64,000 nt of DNA from Persicaria tinctoria (taxonomy: Eukaryota > Streptophyta > Magnoliopsida > Caryophyllales > Polygonaceae). The notes under the pieces were generated by a model. It did no database searches, was not told where the DNA came from, and saw only the letters and a list, made by a program, of their open reading frames with translations. How positions within the stretch are numbered: position 1 is the stretch's first letter; each line of letters begins with the position of its first letter. Where the stretch lies: assembly GCA_037127255.1 (NCBI GenBank), contig JBANSL010000008.1, positions 8,117,396 through 8,181,395 on the forward strand. The letters are read 5' to 3'. Both the position numbers and the translations under genes were made by a program. Shown here one piece after another: positions 21,329 to 31,717 of the stretch.

Positions 21329-23327
21329 TCAGGGCTTCCAGGAAGACAACGGAGGAGTATCGGCGTCCTTAAAAGTTATCGTGGAGGCAACTCCATACCT
21401 CTCGCCCTTGACAGCGTCTGCACTCGCGAGGGCCTCTAGCTCAGACATCTCTTCAGGCGTCAGTTTCACCGACAGGGCTGCGATATTTTGCTTCAGGTTT
21501 TCGACCTTCGTGGTCCCTGGGATGGGGCACACGTCGTCTCCCTGGTGGTGAACCCAAGCAAGGGCCAGCTGCGCGGGCGTGCATCCCTTGCTTGAGGCTA
21601 TTTCGGAAACTCTCTCGAACAAGCGCTTGTTGTGCTCCATATTCTCGGCCTGGAACCTCGGGAGATGCTAAAACAGATTCAAGGAAAAATCATATTCATA
21701 GTCAGATAGATGAACTAATCTTGTTGTTTAACTGTTTCATACAATGCAACACACACCTGTCGATAATCTCCGCTAGTCATATCCTGAATCATAGAGGGCC
21801 CTTTAGAGAGGAAGCCTCTGCCTAGAGGACTATATGCCACAATTCCGATACCGAGTTCCCTGATTTAGATAGAATGTAGCGCTGAATCAGTTCGTGCTAT
21901 AAAATTTGTAAGTTATGTACGAATAATCATGTGAAATAGATATGTAGCAATCTTTACCTGCAAGTTGGGATGATATCTTCCTCGACATCTCTTGTCCACA
22001 AGGACCATTCCAGCTGCACAGCGGTTATAGGGTGAACGGCGTGAGCCCTTCTGATAGTTGAAGCAGATGCTTCAGAGAGACCAATGTACTTGATCTTGCC
22101 CTCTTCGACTAGCTTCTTCAGCTCTCCCACCTAGAGCACCAGTACAAATACACGAATGAATGAGCGATCCCATTGGACAGTATAGATATTCAACTCCCTA
22201 AAACTTATCCTACAGAACTTCAACATGAGCAGCCGAAATCCATCTTTGTTCATCATTTCCATGATAATGGAGATCAGTTTTAGGTTTTATTGATCTGCTA
22301 CTTCAATTTTCATATCAAGAAATGGGAAATTGATATTAATTGCTATTTGTTATGCCATCCTGATTTTTCATTTGCGACAAGAAATGAATCCATTGAGCAA
22401 GAAACGAACCGTGACTTCAATGGGGATGGCGGTGTCGATTCTATGCTGGTAGTAGAGATCAATGCAATCGACGCCAAGACGCTTCAAGCTGGCCTCACAA
22501 GCCGCCCTTACATAGGCAGGATCACCCTTGAAAATTGTCTTACCCTGATCGTAAATGATCCCGAATTTCGTGGCCAACTCCACCTTCTCCCTCATCCCAC
22601 CTTTCAGAGCCTGGAATTTAATCACCAAAACCCCCCATTCAAATTGTAGAAATTGACCAACACAAAAATGAAAAAAAGTGCAAGTATCAAAACCCACACC
22701 AAACACATTTGGAGGTTGGAGCTGATCAATATTCAAGATCAGTACTAAAAGGTTGAAACTTTGAATTGAATTAAAAACATACTTAGGCTTTGTTAGGTAG
22801 GAATTTCAATATTCATTACTTAGTTCCATACCATCTCAATTTCAGCTCCTTGTAAGAAATCAAAATGAACCCTTGGATGAAAAGGGGGCAAATAGAAAAA
22901 GCTCGGAACTAATTGGAATTCATCAAGACCCTAATTAGATAGTTGGAACTTGCAATTGAGCAACTCCGATCAAAACATACATATCGGGACTTTGAATTGA
23001 TTAGCAACCACTGAGAAATAGATCGAATTTAATGAAAAGGGGGAAAACACACACCAAATCAGATGAAATCGATCATCAGCGAGTTCAGAAATAGCAAAAA
23101 GCAAGTACCTTTCCGATGAGAATTTCATTGGTGTGAGGGCCATATATATCAGAGGTATCAAGCAAGGTGATACCATTGGCGATGGCGAAGTGGATGAGAG
23201 CGATCATTTCATCGTCGGGCTTGGGAGGGCCGTAGAAGGCGGACATACCCATACAGCCAAGGCCCTGTGCTGAAACCTCGAAGCCCTGAGATCCCAACTT
23301 CATCCTCCTAACTCCTCCCTTTTCCAT
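21329..23327 (-). CDS. aldo-keto reductase copy 2, intact
   Basis: Five exons on the minus strand (23109-23327, 22410-22610, 21958-22130, 21757-21859, 21329-21667) join to 1035 bp, or 344 residues plus TGA. That is the usual length for plant aldo-keto reductases of the auxin-induced-protein/perakine-reductase-like group. Residues 1-73 carry the first strand and the catalytic Asp and Tyr (LLDTSDIYG). Lys is in ELATKFG (about residue 88) and His in YYQHRID (about 128). [11 protein letters not shown] lies mid-protein, then [12 protein letters not shown], and near the C-terminus the NADP-binding loop [13 protein letters not shown]. All four catalytic residues are present. It is expected to be a cytosolic NADPH-dependent carbonyl reductase; the substrate cannot be told from sequence. 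All introns are GT/AG. A TATA box lies about 95 bp upstream. Confidence 0.93.
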
Positions 23328-23419
23328 TTCTCTCTCTTTTGCTCTTCAGACCCTCTTTGATAGTTGTTGATACTCTCTGTTTAGTTTGGCACTGGAGGGC
23401 ATATTGGGAGTTCGACCTG

Positions 23420-23427
23420 TATTTAAA
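23420..23427 (-). promoter_or_regulatory. TATA box of reductase copy 2
   Basis: TATTTAAA on the plus strand reads TTTAAATA on the minus strand, about 95 bp upstream of the ATG at 23327. The surrounding 200 bp are nearly identical to the promoter of copy 3. Confidence 0.6.
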
Positions 23428-23619
23428 GAGGAAATCGAGAAGAATTATTTGGACTTTTCCTTGCGACTGTGGATTGACGACCTAAGCAATGACATCTTTG
23501 ATGCCGCCATACAAATTTGATTACGAGTTTGAATTCAACACTCTCCCAGTTCAACTGTCTTTTTGAGACGGATATAGTATTTCACAAATTCATATGTATT
23601 ATTTTCGCCCAGAAGATAA

Positions 23620-24078
23620 TAAGGCTTTTTGACTTTTGTGCTTAGTTTAAAGAGTTAAAAACTACCTACAGTATATAAAATATTATTAACTCCGTTCGAA
23701 AAAAATTGACATTTTACTATTTATGCACGCTTTTTTATGAGATAAAAACTATATAAAGTATCTAGTTTTTTTTAATAATTTTTTTAACAACTTCGTAGTT
23801 ATTATTAATAAGTACAAACTTGTTAAAAAAATTTATAAAAAAATGAATATTTTATATAGTTTTTATCGTTCTAAAAAAGCGTGCATGAATAGTAAACGAT
23901 AAGTTTTGCCGAACGGAGAGAGTAATATTTTTAATTAATTTTTTTTTACAATATAATACTTATTATTAATAAATATTATATTGTAAAAAAATTTAAATAA
24001 AAAATCAAGATTTCATATATTTTTTAACTCTTTAAACTACGTGTACAAAAGTCAGACGCCTTATATTAAAAATCGGAG
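23620..24078. mobile_element. degenerate MITE containing a second MITE
   Basis: The arms around AGGCTTTTTGACTTTTGTGC (23631) and the matching inverted stretch ending GCCTTATATT (about 24053-24066) form a long imperfect palindrome. It is interrupted by another MITE at 23689-23922. The paralogous flank near 33050 lacks this element, so it inserted after the duplication. Confidence 0.65.
23689..23922. mobile_element. nested Stowaway-like MITE
   Basis: Left end ACTCCGTTCG, right end TTGCCGAACGGAGAGAGT. Inverted internal arms around TTTATGCACGC and GCGTGCATGAATAGTAAACG. It sits inside the MITE at 23620-24078. Confidence 0.75.
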
Positions 24079-24578
24079 GGAATATCTAATTTTTGCCCTT
24101 CGATAATTTTCTAAATCAAGAAATAAGGAATAAATAATACTCGATATAAATAGATCTCGGTTTGGTTGGCTCGAAAACCGAACCTAACTTCGGTTTTGAT
24201 CTTATATGATAGGAAGAAGAGATGCTTCTCTTTATTGATTTAGTCGCTCATTTTGAAACTCTCTTACATGTGCAATAGAAGAGACTCAAGAGTCTTCTTC
24301 GATACTCTCTCACGTGCATAGAATATCGTTAATTATCTCTTGCTTCTGAATCTCTAATGAGATTTAGACATATATAGATCTACCTAATAATCGAATTTGA
24401 AGATAAAACGACAAGATCATTAATTAATACTAGGGGTGGGCACAAATCCCGCAAATCCCGGGCCCGTTCCGGTCCCGTCCCGATCCCGGTGGGATTTGAA
24501 AAAAAAATAGTGAATCCCGTCCTGCAAAAATTACGCGGGACGAGGATTCCTTATCCCGCAAATCCCGTCCCGTCCCGC

Positions 24579-24583
<5 letters not shown>

Positions 24584-24623
<40 letters not shown>
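24584..24623. repeat. (TAA)n microsatellite
   Basis: A run of about twelve TAA units between the GTCCC-rich left arm and the nested element. Confidence 0.9.
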
Positions 24624-24624
<1 letters not shown>

Positions 24625-24890
24625 TACACAGTGTATATATATACTCATGAATTTGTATATACTTTAGATTGTATGTATACCAATATTACAGTATGTGTAC
24701 AGTGTATACATACAAGTTTATCAATATGTATGTATATATATATATATAGGGTAGGGTTTAAGTGAGAATAGTATATACCGGTGAGAAGGAAAGAAGTAAT
24801 CCTATTGGTCGAATTTAATTAAAAAGAATAGAATTAAAAACCGATCTCACGCGCCTCGTTTCTTCTTTATACTCCTCTTCCCCTTCTCCC

Positions 24891-25310
24891 ATGGCCGCCT
24901 TCAACTTTTCCGATTTGTCCCCCGTCCCATGCACTCTCTTCATCTTCTTTTTCCTTCTCCTCCTCCCGGATCTTCATCTCTACGAAAATCTCTCCTCTGC
25001 CACAACCGAATGGACCTCCTATAGAAGAAGTGTCATAGCCGCTGCTCGCCGCAACACCGCCATGGATCCACAACATGAATCCAACCGGATCAAGCGAGGA
25101 AGGTGTGAATTCCTACCTCGAATCCCTCTCCGCCATCATCTCCGTCCTGAGTGTCTTAGAGGCTAATCCGACCATGAATTCCGACGAATCCAAGTTGGAT
25201 CCGTCGAGAAGTTTCTCGAAGAACTGGAATTCGAGACGAGCGTTTCCGTTTCTGCGCCGAATTGCTCCTCCTCGTCGTCGCTGAAGATTCCGCTACCGAC
25301 CAAGCGACAT
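24891..25310 (+). other. GC-rich gene-like fragment inside the 3-kb element
   Basis: Overlapping short open frames from ATG 24891 (leucine-rich, hydrophobic N-terminus FIFFFLLLLPDLHLYENLSS) and ATG 25075 (NPTGSSEEGVNSYLESLSAI). Composition and codon-like periodicity differ from the AT-rich surroundings. I do not recognise a family. It may be a captured host exon or the element's own 5' leader and coding start. Frames shift between the pieces. Confidence 0.3.
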
Positions 25311-25689
25311 CAAACAAATAGTTGAAATTGGAGGTTTCTAGGCGATCGCTCGAATCTCAACCGAACAGGAAACAATATACATGTGTGAAAGGGGGGTCAA
25401 AATCCGCAATGGATGGAATCTCTCGTTTTTTTTCCCGCCACCGGCCAGCTGCAAATCCTTATATTCTGTATAAGGGAGTAGGAAATTTGACCAGTTAAGA
25501 GGAAGAAAAAAAAATCTCCTTGGTTCGATTTCTATTGATTTTTCCCACACTCCAAATCTGACTTAAACTGTAATTTGATAGTGGGGTTCATTGGACTAAA
25601 TCATAAGTAATGTCTGGTGAAAAGTAAAAGGGGAATATGTTGATGTTATCGTAGTAATATTAATTTATACCTAGGAGTGGTACCATGAA

Positions 25690-26255
25690 CAACATATTGT
25701 AAATATGATTGGTTCATTAATTTATGGTAGTTGGTTCATTAATTTAATATCATGTGGTTCAGGGGTTTTTACACCAAATGGTTCAGGGTTTTAATACCAA
25801 GTTGTTCAAGGGTTTTATACCAAGTGGTTCAGTGTTTTAATACCAAGTGGTTCATCAAATAAATAGTATTGGTTCATGAAATAAATAGTATTGGTTCATG
25901 AACAATTTTATTTGAAAAATAAATAATTAAATAATTAAAAATAAACATTACAAGAAAACAAAAGAAGAATCAAAATTTTACAATTATTAAATAGTAGTGG
26001 TTCATCAAATAAAGAGTAGTGGTTCATCAAATCAATAGTATTGGTTCATGAAATAAATAGTAATGGTTCAGTGACAAAATAGAGGTTGGTTCAGTGTCTA
26101 AATAGAGGTTGGTTCAGTGACTAAATAGAGGTTGGTTCAGTAACTAAATAGAGGTTGGTTCAGTGACTAAATAGAGGTTGGTTCAGTGACTAAATAGAGG
26201 TTGGTTCAGTGACTAAATAGAGATTGGTTCAGTGACAAAATATATATAGGTTCAT
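25690..26255 (+). repeat. GGTTCA tandem array, left arm
   Basis: Irregular tandem units of about 20-24 bp, each with GGTTCA. Examples are GGTTCATGAAATAAATAGTA and, at 26090-26235, nearly perfect copies of GGTTCAGTGACTAAATAGAG. All motifs are on the plus strand. Confidence 0.9.
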
Positions 26256-27160
26256 TAACCACTTCTTCATAACTTCTTTATAGCTTGACGAACCACTTCT
26301 TGCTAACTTGATGAATCACTTCTTATAGGCCCATGAACCACTTCTTTATAGCTTGATGAATCACTTCTTGATAACTTGATGAACCACTTCTTATAGCTTC
26401 ATGAACCACTTCTTGATAACTTGATGAACCACTTCTTATAGGCCCATGAATCACTTCTTTATAGCTTGATGAACCACTTCATGATAACTTGATAAACCAC
26501 TTCTTTATAGCTTCATGAACCACTTGTTTTAGCTTGATAAACCACTTCTTGATAACTTGATGAACCACTTCTTGATAGCTTGATGAACCACTTCTTCATA
26601 ACTTCTTTATAGCTTTGATGAACTACTTCTTGATAACTTGATGAACAATTTCTTATAGGCCCGTGAACCACTTCTTTATAGCTTGATGAACCACTTCTTA
26701 TAGGCCCATGAACCACTTCTTTATAGGTTGATGAACCACTTCTTGATAACTTGATGAACCATTTCATATAGGCCCATGAACCACTTTTTTATAGCTTGAT
26801 GAACCACTTCTTGAAACTTGATGAACCACTTCTTATAGGCCCGTTAACCACTTTTGGATAACTTGGTGAACCACTTCTTTATAGCTTGATGAACCACTTG
26901 TTCATAACTTTTTTATAACTTGAACCACTTCTTGAAACTCGATGAACCACTTCTTATAGGCCCGTTAACCACTTCTTTATAGCTTGATGAACCACTTTTT
27001 GATAACTTGGTGAACCACTTCTTTATAGCTTGATGAACCACTTGTTTATAACTTCTTTATAACTTGATGAATCACTTATTGATAACTTGATGAACCATTT
27101 CTTATAAGCCCATGAACCACTTCTTTATAACTTGATGAACCTCTTCTTGATAACTATAAA
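26256..27160 (-). repeat. TGAACC tandem array, right arm
   Basis: Several dozen units built on TGAACCACTTCTT alternating with GATAACTTGA, TATAGCTTGA or TATAGGCCCA, in a loose higher-order pattern. The core is the reverse complement of the left-arm motif, so the strand flips at about 26255. The repeat translates into spurious open frames. Confidence 0.9.
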
Positions 27161-27461
27161 AATGTGTAATTTTTATAGTGACTCAACCATAGTTACACGA
27201 TACGAAATTCGGTTCGAAACGGGACACGAATACCGATACGGGATTCGCTACCCTTATCGAATCGGATACGATGGATACGATAGGGGTATTTTTGTGATTA
27301 TATTTTATAAATAAAAATAATAATAACAAATTACAAAATTATAAATTTCGTATTTCAAAAAACAAACACCGAACATATTGCATTTCGTATTTCAAAATAA
27401 AGAAGTGGTTCAAGTTATAAAGAAGTTAATATATTTTAATTATTGCTTAATTTAACAAAGA

Positions 27462-27665
27462 AGTTGTTGTGGCGCATTGGTATTAGGCGTTTGAAGTATA
27501 TCTTGAGAACACGGGTTCGATTCCTATTAGAGACACGGAGACCAATTTTTATTAAGGGGGTTAGTTGGCGCGTGGCGGTGACGCACCTAGAGCTCGGCCT
27601 CTGCGAAGGACGCGGGATTCGGACAATTTTGAGTGCCAGCGTGTCAATTTTTTTCCGGAATTTTT
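27462..27665 (+). mobile_element. tRNA-derived SINE-like sequence
   Basis: Box A-like TGGCGCATTGG (27470) and box B-like GGGTTCGATTCC (27513) lie 43 bp apart, the RNA polymerase III internal promoter layout. A non-tRNA body of about 140 bp follows. No cloverleaf with a CCA-compatible acceptor stem can be drawn, so it is not a functional tRNA. Confidence 0.5.
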
Positions 27666-27846
27666 AATTGACGTGGACCAATCATATTCATTCTTGGACC
27701 AATCAAATTGCTTCTTTCCTTCTTACTTTTGGTGACCTTTGCACCCGAACCCAACCCTATATATATATATATATATATATAAGAAAAACATTCTATATAC
27801 TGTGTATATATACACTTTAATTTTACAGTGTGTGTATATGCCTATA

Positions 27847-27955
27847 TGGTATACATACAAGTGTATCAATATGTGTGTGTATATATAAGAAAAACATACA
27901 CATGGTATACATACAAGTGTATCAATATGTGTGTGTATATATAAGAAAAACATTA
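27847..27955 (+). repeat. about 55-bp minisatellite, two full units
   Basis: The unit starts GGTATACATACAAGTGTATC and ends ATATATAAGAAAAACA. It occurs twice in tandem with a partial third. A related single unit lies at 24695-24740, on the other side of the nested element. Confidence 0.8.
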
Positions 27956-28192
27956 TGTATGTGTTATATCTTTAAAAACCGTAAAATATATAGGAAATTT
28001 AGATTTTTTTTATAATGATTTCTATTTGAGGGACAAGGCCCGTCCCGTCCCGTGAGGGACAAGGCCCGTGCGGAAGTGAAAAAAAAGTAGTGAATCCCGT
28101 CCCGGTCCCGTCCCGCAAAAATTACGCGGGACGGGACGAGGGACGACCCCCATCCCGTCCCGTCCCGTCCCACGCCCACCCCTAATTAATAC

Positions 28193-29108
28193 TCCTTAAT
28201 GTGCTACTGTAATAAGAAGCAAAAAGGGATCGATCAATTTATAAAATCAGACAAAACTTGAAATGAAGAAAGATTGAAACAAAACCTCCCGATAAATGTT
28301 GTAGACGAGATCCTAAGTATTCATATCCTAAGTATTGATATGGGTCTAAATTATCCAATTCTTTGGAAAGAGTTAGCAGAAACGGTTGGTTTTCCACGGC
28401 TAACGCTTTGGGCCATATCACAAACGCAAGAAGAGCTAGCTGCGACCCATTTAGGGATGGCAACGGGGCGGGGAGTCCCCTCCTCGTCCCCGCTTTTAAA
28501 AACCCCCCCGTCCACGTCTCCGTTCGGGGATAAAAAATGTCCCCGTCAGGTCCCCGTCCTCGTTTAATTTTTTCTACATACATGATAAGGCATGTGTACA
28601 AAGTTATGTACACTGGAACCAACCTCTCTATACATGGTCAAATTATAGCCAAATACACGATCATTCACCGGATTTCGGTGTCAACACGCTTTTTTGGTCC
28701 GAAAAAGGCTTGTCAATACGTGAAGTTGATGTCGGTATAATCGACATTCATTTTACCATCACCGACTTCCCGTGTCAGCAAGCTTTTTCCAGGCAAAAAA
28801 AGAAGCTTACTAATATCGGAAGCCGGTGATCCTACCCAGGGGCGGATTCAAGAGTGGGCGACATCATACCGTCGTCCACCCAACCCGGAAACAATTTTTT
28901 TTAGCAATAATTATTGGTTATATTGACCAAATTAACCTCGAATCTCTCTCAACTCATCTCAACAAATCGATCGTAGTGAAAAATAGAACCAAATATATTA
29001 TTCGATTCGATTACCGTTACATACATAGAACTAAATGACACTACAAAAATTGTGTCATTTATTATTCACGCACGTTGTCATATAATCCTGGAACTCAACG
29101 AACCTCGT
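28193..29108. other. intergenic with hAT end fragments
   Basis: No gene. A GC-rich stretch starting TAGGGATGGCAACGGGG (28451) and a CAGGGGCGGATTCAAG end (28838) resemble termini of hAT-type MITEs whose partners I cannot find. The remainder is similar to the 3' flank of reductase copy 2 (20760-21328). Confidence 0.55.
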
Positions 29109-29894
29109 TCAGGGCTTCCAGGAAGACAATGGAGGAGTATCGGAATCCTTAAAAGTTATCGGATTGTCAACTCCGTACCTCTCGCCCTTGACAGTGTCTG
29201 CTGTCGCGAGGGCCTCCAGCTCAGACATCTCTTCAGGCGTCAGTTTCACCGACAGGGCTGCGATATTCTGCTTCAGGTTTTCGACTTTCGTGGTCCCTGG
29301 GATGGGGCACACGTCGTCTCCCTGGTGGTGAACCCAAGCAAGGGCCAGCTGCGCGGGCGTGCATCCCTTGCTTGATGCTATTTCGGAAACTCTCTCGAAC
29401 AAGCGCTTGTTGTGCTCCATATTCTCGGCCTGGAACCTCGGGAGATGCTAAAACAGATTCAAGGAAAGATCATATTCATAGTCAGATAACTCAGATAAAC
29501 TAATCTTGTTGTTTAACTGTTTAATACTACAATGCAACACACACCTGTCGACAATCTCCGCTAGTCATATTCTGGATCACAGAGGGCCCTTTAGAGAGGA
29601 AGCCTCTGCCTAGAGGACTGTATGCCACAATTCCGATACCAAGTTCCCTGAAATAGATAGAATGTAGCGCTGAATCAGTTCGTGTTGTATAATCATGTGA
29701 AACAGATGAATAATTTAGCCGTATACATGTACACTGTAAGGGCAGTGTATAAATGATCCACATTCTATGTAGCGATCTTTACCTGCAAGTCGGGATGATA
29801 TCTTCCTCGACATCTCTTGTCCACAAGGACCATTCCAGCTGCACGGCGGTTATAGGATGAATGGCGTGAGCCCTTCTGATAGTCGAAGCAGATG

Positions 29895-29902
29895 CTTCAG
29901 AG
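29895..29902. repeat. hAT target duplication CTTCAGAG (left copy)
   Basis: CTTCAGAG at 29895-29902 and 30249-30256 flank the MITE. In reductase copies 1 and 2 the corresponding exon 3 position has the sequence only once. Confidence 0.95.
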
Positions 29903-30248
29903 CAGTGGCGGATCCTGAAGCTTTCAATTGAGGGGGCGAAAAATTGATCTGTAATTTTTTTTTGAAAAAATCATCAATATTTGAAGTTTTCGGGTTTAAT
30001 TATAGTATTAAGTTATGAAGTTTAACAAATGATGGTACGATAGAAGTGCATTAATTTGGTAAATGATGTGAAAAATTATTTATATCGCTTCAGTCTTGAA
30101 ACGTTTATAACTTCTTACTCAGTTATCGGATTTGAGCTTATAATATATCAAATCGAAGCTATCGACAAGAGGAATATGTATATTAAATTTGATTTTTGAC
30201 TGGGGGGGGGCGACTGCCACCTCTGGTCCTTTAAAGGATCCGCCCCTG
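29903..30248. mobile_element. hAT-type MITE inside reductase exon 3
   Basis: 346 bp with termini CAGTGGCGGATCC and GGATCCGCCCCTG and an 8-bp target duplication, both diagnostic of hAT elements. AT-rich interior, no coding capacity. The same terminal family forms the larger element at 58034-59113. Confidence 0.95.
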
Positions 30249-31566
30249 CTTCAGAGAGACCAATGTACTTGATCTTTCCCTCTTCGACTAGCTTCTTCAG
30301 CTCTCCCACCTATAACATCAGTACAAATACGCAAATGAGCGATCCCATTGGACAGTGTAGATTCCGAAAACTTATGCTACAGAACTCTAACACGAGCAGC
30401 CGAAATCCATCTTTGTTCATCATTTCCATGATAATGGAGATCATATTTGTTTATGTGAAGACAGGTTGTTAAGATAGTGTATTGATTGATGTTTGCTATG
30501 CCATCCTGAATGTTCATTTGCGACAAGAAATGAATCCATAGAGCAATAAGATATATAGGAGCAAGAAATGAACCGTGACTTCGATGGGGATGGTAGTGTC
30601 GATTCTATGCTGATAGTAGAGATCAATGCAATCGACGCCAAGACGCTTCAAGCTGGCCTCACAAGCCGCCCTTACATAGGCAGGATCACCCCTGTATATT
30701 CTCTTACCCTGATCGTGAGTGACCCCGAATTTCGTAGCCAACTCCACCTTCTCCCTCATCCCACCTTTCAGAGCCTGGAGTTCAATCACCAAAACCCCAT
30801 TCAAATGGTAGAAATTGAGCAACACGAAAATGAAAAAAGTGCAAGTATCAAAACCCACGCCCAAACCCAACACATTTGGAGTTTGGAGCTCATCAATATT
30901 CAAGATGAGTACTAAAAGGTTGAAACTTTGAATTGAATTAAAAACACACTTGGACTTTGTTAGGTAGGTTCCATACCATCTCAATTTCAGCTCCTTGTAA
31001 GAAATCAAAATGGACCCTTGGATGAAAAGGGGCAAATTATAGAAAAAGCTCGGAACTTGGAATACATCGAGACCCTAATTAGATAGCTGGAACTTGCAAT
31101 TCGTGTCGATGTATGTATGTTTTGATATTGGAGTTGCTCAACTGAATTGATTAGCAACCACTAAAAATTACAATTTGATGAAAAGGGGGGAAACACACAC
31201 CAAATCAGATGAAATCGATCATCAGCGAGTTCCGAAATAGCAAAAAAGCAAGTACCTTTCCGATGAGAATTTCATTGGTGTGAGGGCCATATCTATCAGA
31301 GGTATCAAGAAAGGTGATACCATTGGCAATGGCGAAGTGGATGAGAGCGATCATTTCATCGTCGGGCTTGGGAGGGCCGTAGAAGGCGGACATACCCATA
31401 CAGCCAAGGCCCTGTGCTGAAACCTCAAAGCCCTGAGATCCCAACTTCATCCTCCTAACTCCTCCCTTTTCCATTTCTCTCTCTTTTGCTCTTCAGACCC
31501 TCTTTGATAGTTGTTGATACTCTCTGTTTAGTTTGGCACTGGAGGGCATATTGGGAGTTCGACCTG

Positions 31567-31574
31567 TATTTAAA
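31567..31574 (-). promoter_or_regulatory. TATA box of reductase copy 3
   Basis: TTTAAATA on the minus strand about 95 bp upstream of the ATG at 31474, in a promoter nearly identical to that of copy 2. Confidence 0.6.
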
Positions 31575-31717
31575 GAGGAAATCGAGGAGAATAATTTGGA
31601 CTTCTCCTAACGACTGTGGATTGACGACCTAAGCAATGACATCTGCCGCCATACAAATTTGATTACGAGTTTGAATTCACACTCTCCCAATCTGTCTTTT
31701 TAACTCTTTGGAAGATC

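Larger units (their letters stand above)
24748..27758. mobile_element. 3-kb element with GGTTCA/TGAACC arrays inserted in TA repeats
   Basis: The left end AGGGTAGGGTTTAAG and the right end (AGGGTTGGGTTCGGG on the minus strand) form short imperfect inverted termini. Both abut (TA)n tracts, so the target was a TA microsatellite and the duplication length cannot be read. The interior contains a GC-rich gene-like piece (24890-25310), the repeat arrays (25690-27160) and a SINE-like insertion (27460-27660). No transposase is recognisable and I cannot name the superfamily. Confidence 0.6.
24431..28184. mobile_element. hAT-like DNA element, 3.75 kb, carrying a nested element
   Basis: Ends TAGGGGTGGGC and (G)CCCACCCCTA are flanked by an 8-bp duplication ATTAATAC (24423-24430 and 28185-28192), the hAT hallmark. 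Both subterminal regions contain many copies of GGGAC/GTCCC (24450-24580, 28035-28180), plausible transposase-binding arrays. No transposase is seen. The interior holds microsatellite DNA and the 3-kb element at about 24748-27758. Non-autonomous. Confidence 0.8.
29109..31474 (-). pseudogene. aldo-keto reductase copy 3, exon 3 broken by a hAT MITE
   Basis: Five minus-strand exons match copy 2 base for base in length: 31256-31474 (219), 30574-30774 (201), exon 3 within 29783-30309, 29545-29647 (103) and 29109-29447 (339). Exon 3 is 527 bp because a 346-bp MITE and its 8-bp duplication lie inside it; without them it is 173 bp, as in the other copies. The catalytic residues (LLDTSD replaced by [23 protein letters not shown]) remain. 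Splicing the MITE out exactly would be needed for a normal protein, and I see no convincing splice sites at its ends. Exons 1, 2, 4 and 5 have no stops, so the damage looks recent. Promoter and 3' flank are also duplicated from copy 2. Confidence 0.9.

Noticed and set aside
16666..22649. Plus-strand frames over reductase exon 2 (16666-16965, 22290-22649)
   Set aside because: Antisense shadows of the conserved exon, repeated in each paralogue because the coding strand is conserved.
26070..26240. CRISPR-like regular direct repeats
   Set aside because: Units are contiguous GGTTCAGTGACTAAATAGAG copies without unique spacers, in a plant transposon; this is an ordinary minisatellite.
26513..26767. 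84-codon repetitive protein frame
   Set aside because: It is a translation of the TGAACC array with no independent coding evidence.
27462..27540. Functional tRNA gene
   Set aside because: Box A and box B words are present, but no complete cloverleaf or acceptor stem can be drawn.
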